DNA of 64,000 nt from Temnothorax longispinosus. Taxonomy: Eukaryota; Arthropoda; Insecta; Hymenoptera; Formicidae. Below are positions 11,566 through 31,265 of the stretch, piece by piece. Numbering within the stretch: the first letter of the stretch is position 1; every line of letters begins with the position of its first letter. The stretch covers positions 14,726,600 through 14,790,599 of the forward strand of contig NC_092363.1 of assembly GCF_030848805.1 (NCBI RefSeq), given 5' to 3'. A program made the translations under genes and the position numbers. The notes under the pieces were generated by a model. The model saw nothing but the letters and a program-made list of their open reading frames with translations. It was not told where the DNA came from and searched no databases.

Positions 11566-13358
11566 TCATACTACACGATTTCTTACATTTCCATAATTAA
11601 TTAACACAACATACGTTAAATAAATTATATAAATTAATAACTTTGCAAGAAGAAAATACGTAAATCAATATAAAAGTTAACAAGCTAGAGAACATAATAA
11701 TAATCCTAAAAAGTCAACTAATCAAAATAACAAAACCATTAAATTTTTCTTGTATAAGGCATGTAGTGTTTCTCTTTCTAAAGAAACAAAAAAATGAAAT
11801 TTAGGAAAAGAAAATTGAGACGAGAAAACGAAATTCAGTTGGACTGAAAACGATCGATATAGATCGAATCGGGTCCGGAATCACATGTTATTTAGAAGAA
11901 AAGTATTGAGAGACTTTTTATCCTTCACATCATATCAACGTCGATCTTGTGATGCTCGCACTGTGTACGCATTGCCTAAGCTGCCCAATTCTGGACGCAG
12001 TTTATGTTCAATCAGATTCCAATATTCAGCTGTGTTTAAATTTGAAATAAAGCAATACTGGCATGAACGTTTGAACAGGCGTGGTTTGTGCAAAGATGAA
12101 CGCGTTCGAGGTATCACGTAAAATACGTCGTATTCAGATAACAGATTCATAGCGCACAAACGGATCTCTTACTATCCCTCTCCTATTACACTATTACTAC
12201 CATTATTAATATTATTTCGTCAACAATTTGTCAGGGAATACTTGTCTGTATGTGTATAAAATAAATGATGAATGATATAGAGAGTCCTCCTCTAAATCTC
12301 CTCGAAAACAAATAGGCATTATACAAAAGTGCACGAAGACAATATATACAGCTAAGTAATCAGTTTCCGATTGTAGACATTCTAAACTGTACAAAGTATT
12401 ATGATCGAAAATCTTTTCAATTTCATAGTAATTCCCCTCGGTATACTGTCATCGCTCGACGAGAAGCATAATCTGTGGCAGTAAACAAAAACTGGATGAA
12501 TCTGATGATGATATTTTGTACCACAACGAAGAAATATGGCCTATTGCATACTGGACGATGATCGTCACTCAGAATAGGGCCAGCTAAAAGGGTAAATCCC
12601 GTAAATGAACACCTAATGGCCGAAAGCGATCGTCAAGTCACGTTAATTGCACCAAACAATTATGTTATCGATAATGGGCAAACGACATATAGATACACGC
12701 ACGTTTGCACCAAGTAGAATCCAAACTCTATCACCATTTACAATCTAAGGCAGTCGAATCGAAATTGCTACACGGGTGTTTTTCGGATGGCGAAACGCGA
12801 TCCTGTTCTGGGAGTTCCCTTCGATGTTAGTTCTACCCCGTTAGAACTAACGTCGAAGCGTTTAATAACATCCACTAGAACACAACCTTGCCCACTATAT
12901 TGCCCGAGCACAGTATCTGCTCGCGCGCGTACTTTTGCGATTGACATAACTACTAATTGATAAGACTCGAAACGAAGATAGGGCCACAAAAAAACGTGAT
13001 TTTAAAATAGATGACAATAGTTTCGCACGTACATGGCGACACGTTTCCGATCTTACAGATTTTCCGTTCGGTCGCAGTCATCTCGAATAATTAATTTTCA
13101 CGTCAGGAACGAATTCTAGAAATATCAATAGCAAATTAGACGAAAGAAAGATGGGCCTATCGTCATTATAGCGAGATGCACGCCGATCAGCGCTACCCGA
13201 TGCAAAGTAGCTCTTCAAGGTCGCACAAGGAGCGGTCCAATTTGGATGTGATGGCCTCACTCCCTTACATATGAACGCTAATCTACTCCTGTCACTTGCA
13301 TTAGGAGTATGTAGAGGGCAAGGCTGGCCCTAGGCACGTCCATGCAGCAATCCTCTAC
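11566..13358. other. Intergenic / BCAS3 3' flank
   Basis: This stretch lies downstream of the minus-strand BCAS3 stop codon, so the part nearest 13358 is probably its 3' UTR. No independent gene is supported. One compact hairpin occurs at 12819-12858. Confidence 0.4.
12819..12858. other. Short near-perfect hairpin
   Basis: CTTCGATGTTAGTTCTA pairs with TAGAACTAACGTCGAAG, with a single G-U-type mismatch and a loop of about six bases. It lies roughly 500 bases downstream of the BCAS3 stop on the minus strand. The loop is too small for a typical microRNA precursor, and the function is unknown. Confidence 0.5.
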
Positions 13359-21714
<8,356 letters not shown>

Positions 21715-22608
21715 TTTTTATTCCCGAATTAATTTTACCTACCTGTAAAGGCAGCAAAATCAGAACAGAAATACGGAATATAGAAGCTCCATCTTTTTAA
21801 TTTATGCATTAAGAGCTCGTAGATTTTATCATAATGTAGAACATACCAACTCCCTTAACGCATAAATTAAGAAGATAATATTTATGTAGATTATCTAAAG
21901 AGATAAGAAAATCTTAAAACACTTATTTAATATATCTATGGAATATTTACGGTCTCAGCGTGTGACAGATTATTTAAAACTCAAATATTTCGAACATCAC
22001 CCGAGAGTTTCGCATTTAGTCGCGCACTTTGATTTCGATTCTGCTCGCGATGAATCGCGTTAGAAAGTCGCGTTCGAAAGACAATTTACAAACTTTCCGA
22101 TTAAAATTCAAACTCCGTTAACTACATCTTCAAGACACAAACAAATAATCCCATAGAATGTACATACAAGAACTGCGCTAGTATGTACTACATACAATGG
22201 AAAGGCTCGCTATCGTGCCATCGTGCGACGTTCACGACATCGACGAGCAACACGAAGGGACGAACGGAGACAAAGGAGGACAACACTCGCCGCGTACTCT
22301 TGCCGAGATACGCGTCTCGTAAACAGATGAGCGAACGACGGTCAGGGAGGAAAATAAAACCTGGCCCTCCCTGGCCTGCCGCGCGCGCGCTCACCAGGAG
22401 GGCGAGGGGAAAAATAATTCGTGCGACGACACGCGGGGGTTACGGGAGACGAGGGTCGATTGTGGCGTTCGCGTAATCATTGCGCGCGGAGGACAAAGAA
22501 CCCATGTTCAAGGTGCACCGTTCGTAGTTCGTAGACCGTCCCGACGACTGTGCGAGTCGCGGACGTCACTGCACGTCGCGACGCCGTCGTCGCGCGATCG
22601 TCACCCTC

Positions 22609-22643
<35 letters not shown>

Positions 22644-23442
22644 CGCTGAATCCCGGGCCGTCTCACGAAGCGTCGTCGTCACGCGGTGCATTATTCAACG
22701 CTCACGAAAAGTAGGAAAGCGCATCGGCCCGTCCGTGTCCGTACGACGGTGGTGGTGGTGGTGGTGATAGTGGTGGTAGTGCGGTGTGTTGACGACGACT
22801 GACTGCGGACTGACGGTGGGAAGTGGGAACCGAACGGAGCAGGAGGGAACGGGCGGGAAGGGGGAATCTATTTTGCCAGCCGTCGGCTGTCTTAAAGAGA
22901 GAGAGGAGAAAAGGGATACGTTGTGTGTTGTGTTGCACAACGCGAGCGCACAGCTGTGCGCGGATCGCGCGCTCAGGGATGATCGACGGGAAAGTCACGA
23001 AACGGGAAGGAAGGAAAGAAAAGGGCGGATGGCGCGTCGTTTGTCGCCCCTGTAAACAAGAGGACCGTGAATGCAATAAGGAAACCGAATTAGAAAATAA
23101 ACGGACGGACCGATTCGGATGCACTCGCGACGCACTCCGGAGCCGTTTACGCAACCGCGTAAAAAATAAAGCGACGGCGAATCGTCGTTCGACCAACGGT
23201 CGGGTGAGGGCGAGGGCCAAAGGAGACGTAGGGAAATCGTCGGAGGAATAAAGGGATCCTCGCTTATCGTCGCCACGCGTTCGTTCGACGTTCGTTAGTT
23301 GTCGAACGACAAGAACGTCGGTCGTTGTGATCGATAAGCGAGAAACGGAACGGAGAGACCGATCTCACCGTACATATACATAACACACTTACTTCACCGC
23401 AAAACTTCACCGTATTTTCATCATTGTGCGAGGGGAGAGTAA

Positions 23443-23481
<39 letters not shown>

Positions 23482-24330
23482 CCGAGAGATAGGAGAGCCC
23501 GTCACTGCACTCCGCGCGCGCGCCACCGCCGCTGTTGCCGCTGTCCTCCGTTTACTGCGTCATTCTGCGTCCCGCGAACGACTGACAAGCCAGCGGACGT
23601 CGCGGACGACAGTGGCTATGATGTCACGCCAGCGCGCGACCGCGCGCGCGGAATACGCGAACCGGGTTCCCCCGGTTCCCCGGAGTGTCTCGGGCGGTTT
23701 TTTTTTTTCCTTTTCTTTTTCTTTCTTTCTTTCCCCCGAGCCGCGCGAGAGGGAAGAGGGAGAGAGAGAGAGAGAGAGAGAGAAAGCGAGCACGGCAGCA
23801 GCAGCACGACCCACGGAACACACACGACAGACGAACGGACGGACGGACCGCGCCTCCGCGTACCGTACCTCGGCGCACGGGCGACTTCGCATCAGACACC
23901 GCCGCGCGCGCGACTTCGCTTCCTCTCTCGCGTCCTTCCCTCCGCTCGTCCGTTCCCCTGCGGATCCCTCGCTGCTGGCACAGCGGGCACGAAGCGACTA
24001 CGCACGTATGTATACATACGCGCGCGCGCTCACGCTCGCGGGAAGCCTATCCTCCTCTCCTCGCGCGCACGCATACGTCGGAGGCGGAAGAGAGAAAGGG
24101 TGGGAGAAAGACAGTGCTCGCGGTTTCTCGGAAACAGAAACGGGCGAGAGAAACGCGCTGGGAACAGTGGGAACGTCGAGGTTGTATGGCACGCTTATGT
24201 ACACACGTATGCGCTAACGTCGCGCCTCGCGCCGCCACGGCCCGCTCCGTGTCAGAGAAACGAAAACAATAATCAGCTGATTCGGCAGCTGGATCTACTC
24301 CGCGGGGTAGAGCGGCGGGCGGCGAGAGTC
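21715..24330 (-). promoter_or_regulatory. GC/CpG-rich upstream region of BCAS3
   Basis: Immediately upstream of the BCAS3 start codon the minus strand reads CTTTACAG then GTAGGT, which suggests a 5' UTR splice. From about 22200 to 24300 the DNA is markedly GC- and CpG-rich compared with the AT-rich surroundings, with GTC, GGT and GA simple repeats (about 22613-22641, 22748-22765 and 23447-23478). Several long frames are open here on both strands, as expected in GC-rich DNA, but all are low in complexity and none has a domain. Promoter or 5' UTR function is inferred from position and composition. Confidence 0.45.
23447..23479. repeat. (GA)n microsatellite
   Basis: A GA run in the GC-rich region. 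A second GA run lies at about 23758-23784. Confidence 0.85.
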
Positions 24331-24522
24331 GCAGTCGGGGCCACGGGGTCGGGCACGGATCGGAAAGCAACATGAGCCGATGAGCGCCGCATCTTGTCTG
24401 CGATCATTTTGCATGGTTATGAAGATTGAATGGTCGACGATCTCCCTCTTTCTTCGCGAATGTTTGTTCTTACCGGAGGGAGAGAAAGAACACCGAACTT
24501 CCATTATTTCTTCTCTTTCTAA

Positions 24523-24631
24523 GGCTGCATTCCGAAATTCACTGTCAGCAACTTTCAGTACTGAAAATCTATAGTATACGTGACGTAAAATATAGATTTG
24601 CAGTACTGATAGTGAATATCGGAATGCAGCC
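24523..24631. repeat. MITE, GGCTGCATTCCG ends, TAA duplication
   Basis: The left end GGCTGCATTCCGAAATTCAC is mirrored at the right by GTGAATATCGGAATGCAGCC. Both sides carry TAA (24520-24522 and 24632-24634), consistent with a PIF/Harbinger-type insertion. Confidence 0.8.
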
Positions 24632-25562
24632 TAAATAATAGAGACTATTAGAGAGAGATTGTGCCATTGATACCTACAAAATAATCCTTATAAGGAAAAT
24701 TTTTCTTTCTTTTGCTTTCTCTGCTTCCTTTTTCTTTTTTTTTAGATCGATTTGATTTAATTATAATCTCCCCTCCTTTCTCCAGCTCAAGGTATAAATA
24801 ATTAAGAAAAACTTGAATAAAATAACGGATAATTAAATATCGACTTTGAATTACTTGATTAACACTAGAATTACTGGAGATTAATCTATATTTATTTCTA
24901 CCGAAGAAATCTTAGAAAAAAAAGAGAAAAAGAGAAAAAAATTAATATAAAATTAATTATCTACGTAACTTCAATAAAAATCAGGGAAAACTTCAGAAAT
25001 TAAGTTTTAAAAATGAGTAATAAATTATTTAAAAATGTCAAACGGGTCATTTTGACCCCCTTGGTAGTTCTCGTGTTAATAGCATTTTACTTCGGATTCT
25101 ATATTCGCATTCAAATATATCTTTAATCAAATGAGAGTTCATGAAAATCGGTTTTAATTAACATGAATAATTGAGTATTGCATTTTCAATTATCAGATTG
25201 GATTTTATTCTTATGGTAAATAATTTTGGTAAATTTTATTTTACATTTCACGCCTTTATGCTTTTGAAATACGCGTCGATTGTTGACGGCGATGTTGAAA
25301 CTATATAGCTTTATGTCAAATCTGGAAATGAAATTTCGCATTATTACAATATATATTGCTATACCTACACACGCGTACGGTTATTGCGTGAGAAATTTAC
25401 TTGTAAAAGTAAATTTAATTACTTTATTGGAACGATTAAAATCTGCTTCGATCAGAAACGCCATGATAGGAATCACAAAAAAAAATCTACTTTAAAGATG
25501 TGCGTGAATACATAGACATACACCACATATACACACACACACACAATAATATATATATGTAT
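24632..25562. other. AT-rich noncoding stretch
   Basis: No coding sequence or structured element was recognised. Confidence 0.4.
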
Positions 25563-26090
25563 ATACACTGCGTGCCAAAAATTTGAGATTATAATTGAAA
25601 ATGTCTACTATATGAAATAAAACCCAACTTATATATTATAATTTAACATTTTTTTATTTTATTTATTGTTTTATAATAAAATAAAAAATATAATAAAGTG
25701 TTTTAAAGTTCTACAAGAATATATTTTTTACAAATGAAAAGAGTATTAACACTTTTTTCGCTAAGGTAACCACTTTTGCATTGAACCACTTTTTTTTACT
25801 AATCTAGATAAGCTACAAGTTTATTAATTTTTTCTGAAGAACGGAAGACTTCCAACTTCCAAAATAATCCACAGCTCCGTTTTGGAAAGAAAGACTTAAT
25901 TTATGACCATAGTCTAATTTTCTTGAAATTAAATATTATACTAACCACAACTGTGCCAAATATAATGCCTATTTACTTTCAAATTAATTAAGAAAAAATA
26001 TTGAGAAAGGCATGAATTGGACTTTCAGTATCTCACTGGAATATTTTTAAATTTTATATGATATCAAACTTTTGGTCAGCACACTATACA
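25563..26090. mobile_element. Possible degenerate Tc1/mariner-like element
   Basis: The left end ACACTGCGTGCCAAAAATTT resembles the reverse complement of the right end, CAAACTTTTGGTCAGCACAC. The inverted repeats are imperfect and about 25 bp long. The 500-bp interior is AT-rich with no intact transposase. Only the ends support the call. Confidence 0.4.
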
Positions 26091-27403
26091 CGTTCAAACC
26101 GTTTAACAATCGAGGCGAGGCCATGGCCATAGCGAAACAATTATTGCAATCGACTCTGATACGCAAATCGATTCGCGCGCCTGGCGAAGTAAAACATCGA
26201 AATTTGCTGTCTCGAATGATCATTGATAGCCATTAGAGCAACTCGGCAACTAATAATACGTAGACAAGGAGTGGACGACAATGATCCGCGAAGTAAATAA
26301 GTTAAGGAGCGAAAATAAAATGATCGTTGTGGTAATGTCTTCGCATAATCGTCGCGATGACGTGTCGAGAATTATGCGCGCGGCGTAAACATCGCTGACA
26401 GCAAAGTACAGCGAAGCAACATTGGAACGAGGCTACGAAAGTACGAAGTGACGCAAGTGACACAGCGACAAAACACGGATGCTCGATCGCTCGATGACGC
26501 TGATGACGGACGGATGATGACGGATCTCCGTGAAGTTGGCCGCCCATCGCGAGAACGTCAGCTGACTTCAGGCTGATCAGATGATCGCTGCATCGCCGCT
26601 GACGCGCGCGACTTCGCGCGCGTCGCGTTCGAAAGGATTGCCGCGCACTCTGCAAAACTACTCCACGCTCAATATATTATTATTTCATAGTAATATATTA
26701 AATTATATTATAAATTATTATTTATTTAACATTATATTATATATACATTAATATATATAATAAATTATTTAATATCCCAGACAGTACGCATGTCCAAAAT
26801 CGAGATAATATGATGTCTAAAAAGCGTCTTAATGACGTCTTTAAGATGTTTTATATCCCGATTTTAGACATGCTGTCCTGGATCCCAGACAACCAAGTCG
26901 AAAGCAGATCTTGCCAAGTATCGATCTGCTACAAAATTTTGTCAGCAGGAAGACTACAGATTTGATGCTGGTTCTGATACATCACATATGATATCGGCAG
27001 AACACCAACAGAAGAATATAACAGAGTCTGCTAATATAATCCAAACAGCAAATTATTTAACAGATCCTTCAAGAACCGTCCAGGCTCTACGCGCGCGGTT
27101 TCTGCTGCTAATCTACTTACATTATCTGTCAGTAGCCTCTGTCTGCGCAGTTTCTGCAGCCAATCTGCTGTCTGATTATGTTAGCAGACTCTGGTGGCAT
27201 AAGCATAAGATATTATTATTTAATGTAAAATTAAATTACTCGATGTGTCTGTCGTGCGTAGAATGACACAATATGAAGATCTGACATCAATTTTTTCAGG
27301 AACGATATACGAGGAAACGGCGCGGGCGAGGAGAACGAGAACGCCTTTCTAACGCGGCACCGAGCGCATTTTTTTCTGTCTTGCATGCATCAATGATCAC
27401 AGG
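26091..27403. other. Upstream region of the sulfatase gene
   Basis: Contains a CpG-containing segment (about 26100-26650), an AT-rich segment, a MITE at 26776-26881, and a stretch at about 26900-27200 with recurring TCTGCTGCTAATCTGC-like words. No gene is supported. The IDS promoter and 5' UTR should lie near 27300-27400. Confidence 0.4.
26776..26881. repeat. MITE, CCCAGACAG ends
   Basis: CCCAGACAGTACGCATGTCC at the left is mirrored by TAGACATGCTGTCCTGG at the right. ATC occurs on both flanks. Related copies with CCAGACA/CCCAGATAG ends are at 29364-29442 and 60074-60160. Confidence 0.7.
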
Positions 27404-30400
27404 ATGTTCGCCGTGACCTGCTTTAATTTTGTCGCGATTACGCTGACATGTAATGCTGCCGCCGTGGTCGCGCGTCCGAACATCTTACTGATCATCGTCG
27501 ATGATCTGAGAACTACTTTGGGATGCTATGGCGACGTTAACGCGTACACGCCGAATATAGATGCCCTGGCCGAGGACAGCGTTGTCTTCACCGAAGCATT
27601 CGCCCAGGTCTTTACTTCTCGCATAATCTTGACCTTCCGACGGACCCTTTCGAGCGTTTCGTCCTTTCTTGTTTGGATCTATATAAAGCTGATCAATGAT
27701 CGTTTTGCAGCAAGCGTTATGCGCGCCCAGCAGAAACTCCTTTCTGACAAGTAGAAGACCGGACACCCTTCGGCTTTACGATTTTTACAACTACTGGCGC
27801 GACGAGGCGGGCAATTACACCACGTTGCCAGAGCACCTGAAAAACAATGGATACACCACGATGTCCATAGGGAAGGTGTTTCATCCAGGTAGAGAAGTTA
27901 CGTGGTACAGGTCTTTCCCTCCTCTGCCACACTTATATACCACGTATTCGACGCTGAATATGTTGATCAGGGCGATTTTGACCGAACTCCGCCTGATTTA
28001 TGTCCATTCTTCTATCAATGTAGATTAACTTTAATCACGGTTTAACTTACATCTTTTTCTAGTTCTAAGAATTAAAAAATATCTGTATTGATAGAAGTGG
28101 ATATTAATCCGCTTAATTCAATTGGTATAATTGCTTACAATAAAATTTCTAATTGCATTCCCGTTGTCCTTGATCTCTGATCTTTGTTACCACAATTTTG
28201 TTAAACAACAAAATTAATGACTTTATTTGTAACAAAACGATATAGATATTACTTGATCGACGATTAAATTAATTGGAGTTCGGTCGAATTTAAGTTATCC
28301 TTCTTCGCTTCACCAAGAATCGCGTTTCTTGTCTCGGCTCACGAATCAAACACTGGCATTTATACAGGCATAAGTTCTAACGGATCGGATGACAGTCCCT
28401 ATTCGTGGACCGAGAAGCCTTTCCATCCGTATACAGATCGGTACAAGAATGCTCCGGTCTGTAGGACAAGTTCGCAATCGGAGGCGGCAACAAATCTCGT
28501 AACGCGCAATATCTTTTTTATGTTGCCGCCTACATGGAACGTACCTCTGATGTATCACATTTACAGATATGTCCGGTACGCGTTTCAACCATGCCAAACA
28601 AAACGTTACCCGATGTTGAGACATTACGAGAGGCGAGAAAATTCATACATAAGCACAGGAAAGACTCCGATCCTTTCTTTCTGGCTGTTGGCTTTCAGAA
28701 GCCTCACGTACCGTTCAAGTATCCTAAACGCTATCTAAGTACAGTTTCAGCTTCTATTATATAACAAAATCAGAAACATTATATCTATGAGAGCGATCTC
28801 TTTTCAATAAATTTGATATCATTTTAGTAATTCAATAATATTTTCTATAATCGTACAATATAAAAGAAAACAGGTGAATAATGTATGATGAATAATGTAA
28901 AGTAGGTATAATAATGTCATAGAAAAAAAACAGGTGAATAATGTAAAGCTTGCGTTATAAACAATCTGCAGAATATCATCCCATATGGAAGTTCAAAGTG
29001 CCCAAACCGTACCTGTGGCCGGAAAATGTAAATAACGTTTCATATAATCCTTGGACCGATCTTCGATGGCGAAAGGATGTAGCAAGATTAAAATTGATAT
29101 TTCCCTGGGAAAGGATACCAGGTATATCGCGCAATTGATATGTTTATTTCATATTTAAACATATATATAAATCTCTACATTTTTTGCTCCTCATCGGTTG
29201 TCATTACTATTTTCAGAAAAATTCGCTAAGCAAATTATTCAATCGTACTACGCAGCCGTATCTTACATCGATAATATGATCGGCAAGCTTATACATCAGC
29301 TATACGTCTCGACGATCCGAGAAAATACTATTGTAATATTAACATCCGATCATGGTATGTTTATCCAGACAACACGTATGTCTAAAAGACGCCATAAAGA
29401 TGTCTTTAAGACGATGTCTTTTAGACATGTGTACTGCCTGGGTCAATCAATGAAATAAAATATACACAGTCATGTATGTGTTACATTATTATATTATAGT
29501 TAATTGATATTAAATAAATAGGTTGGGCACTTGGAGAACATGCTGTCTGGTCTAAATATAGCAATTTTGACGTTGCCGTGCATGTACCTTTGATAATATC
29601 AATTCCAACGGTTACGTCTGATACCGATAATTACAGCGCTATACCTACAGATCATACAAGATATAATGCGCAAATTACAAACAATGGTAAAATGGAAAAT
29701 AAAATCAATTCGAAATACATGATATATTAGATGTCGAAAAGATCGATGTTTCGAATATAGTTACAGAATACGTAAGGAAATATAAAGAAAATCTTTCCGG
29801 AGTATATATTCAACAAGGACGTAATAAATCTACCAGGAACAGTGCGTTACATCTCAAAAAACACTGTCGAGTTACAGAAGCTACTGTGGAACTCGTCGAT
29901 ATATTTCCGACAGTCGCGGATCTAGCGGGTGTTCCCATACCGATATGTCAAATTAACGATACAGACGACGATCGGTCGCATTCGAGAAATGTTCTTATTT
30001 CTCGAAAAAAAACGCTCGATCTTTGTGGCGAGGGTATCACACTCTTACCACTTATAAAAAGTACCTTGGAATGTCAGGTAAGGCATACTTTTTATTGCAT
30101 TGTTAATTATACAAACATTTTATACAAAATAAAAGTTCTCCATCCTTATATATAATCTGTCCCTCGTGCAATTTGCAAATATTCAGACCATACCTTGGAA
30201 AAAGGCAGCATTCAGTCAGTATCCAAGACCAGGTATTCAACCTACGCTCCGTCCTAACAGCGACAAGCCACGTTTGAAAGAAATAAATATAATGGGCTAT
30301 AGTTTGAAGACCAGTGATTATCGTTACACCGCGTGGATACCATTCGCACATGAGACATGCAAACCAGATTGGGACATTATTATCGCGGAGGAATTATATG

Positions 30401-30543
30401 ATCACAGAATTGACAGGGCGGAAGATTTTAACATAGAGGCCTCGCCGAAAATGTTAAAAACAAAAGAATATCTCAGAGCGTTGCTAAAGGATGGATGGAG
30501 AAATGCTCTTCCAAAATATCAAAATCGTAACACAACATCCTGA
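27404..30543 (+). CDS. IDS: Iduronate-2-sulfatase
   Basis: Exons are 27404-27607, 27711-27888, 28368-28498, 28567-28738, 28972-29121, 29217-29354, 29522-29686, 29761-30077 and 30187-30543. Phases agree, giving 603 residues against about 550 in mammals. The enzyme removes 2-sulfates from iduronate in heparan and dermatan sulfate in lysosomes. A hydrophobic N-terminus (FVAITLTCNAAAVVA) fits a signal peptide. Residues 26-34, NILLIIVDD, hold the metal-binding Asp pair. ALCAPSRNSFLTSRRPDT has the C-x-P-S-R sulfatase signature, whose Cys becomes formylglycine. SDHGWALGEH, NSDKPRLKEINIMGYS and DYRYTAW follow in the usual order. The acceptor for exon 8 is uncertain: 29731, 29761 and 29767 all keep the frame. 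It is convergent with ATRX, with 0.7 kb between them. No disabling change was seen, so the gene appears functional. Confidence 0.92.
29364..29442. repeat. Short MITE inside IDS intron 6
   Basis: CCAGACAACACGTATGTCTA at the left is mirrored by TAGACATGTGTACTGCCTGG at the right. It begins ten bases after the splice donor, so it makes up much of this 167-bp intron. Confidence 0.65.
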
Positions 30544-30633
30544 TATTACAGTGCAATGAACAATATTTAGCGTTATATCTATATTTTAAATACTTGAGAG
30601 AATTCTCTGTCTGCGCGTATAGTATATGTAATT

Positions 30634-30639
30634 AATAAA
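30634..30639 (+). terminator. Candidate poly(A) signal for IDS
   Basis: AATAAA lies about 90 bases after the IDS stop codon, in an AT-rich stretch. Confidence 0.5.
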
Positions 30640-31265
30640 TTATATGATCATATATTGAAATTGAACAGAAATGCGTGCTAATAGTCAATCATAACTTACT
30701 TACGATAAGAAAATGTAATTTTTTAGGATATTTACTATCAATGTATATGTCTATCAAAAATGTTTGGAAAATACTATATACACCTAATAACTAATAATGA
30801 AAAACAAGAAGCAATCTAACAATAGATTAACAACCTGCAAAATGTAGATTTTTTTTTAAGTGACTTATGTAAAGCCTCGCTACATGTGAAGATCTTGCAA
30901 TACATGTAAACTATATAAGTTTTTTTTCTAATATCCCTCTTACCCTTATAGTATAAAGTAAAGCCTCGCTATGTAAATGTTTGGTAATGTGCATCTTCAC
31001 AAATGCATTTGATCTTATATTATCCTGAATTGTATATATTGTGTAGTAAAATTTTGAAAGTGTAAACGCGCAACTTGTTTACACAGACTTGATTATATAA
31101 ATATAATTAATCTTGACACACAGTATTATTATTTTTTTGTTACATAAGAAAACGTAAATATCTTCGTATACGGCATTTCTCTCAGTTTACAACTAGTCGA
31201 GAAATATATCAATCTACCGATACTACCGCGTAAAATAATTCGTATAAAATATTCGTGTACGAAGT
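30640..31265. other. Convergent intergenic region between IDS and ATRX
   Basis: AT-rich, with no ORF of note. It must contain the 3' end of ATRX on the minus strand. Confidence 0.5.

Noticed and set aside
22183..24375. Many overlapping ORFs in the GC-rich block
   Set aside because: They are open on both strands because stop codons are rare in GC-rich DNA. They contain simple repeats and no domains.
28499..28566. Apparent frameshift in IDS
   Set aside because: A 68-base intron with GTAACG donor and TTTACAG acceptor restores the conserved ICPVRV...TLPD block.
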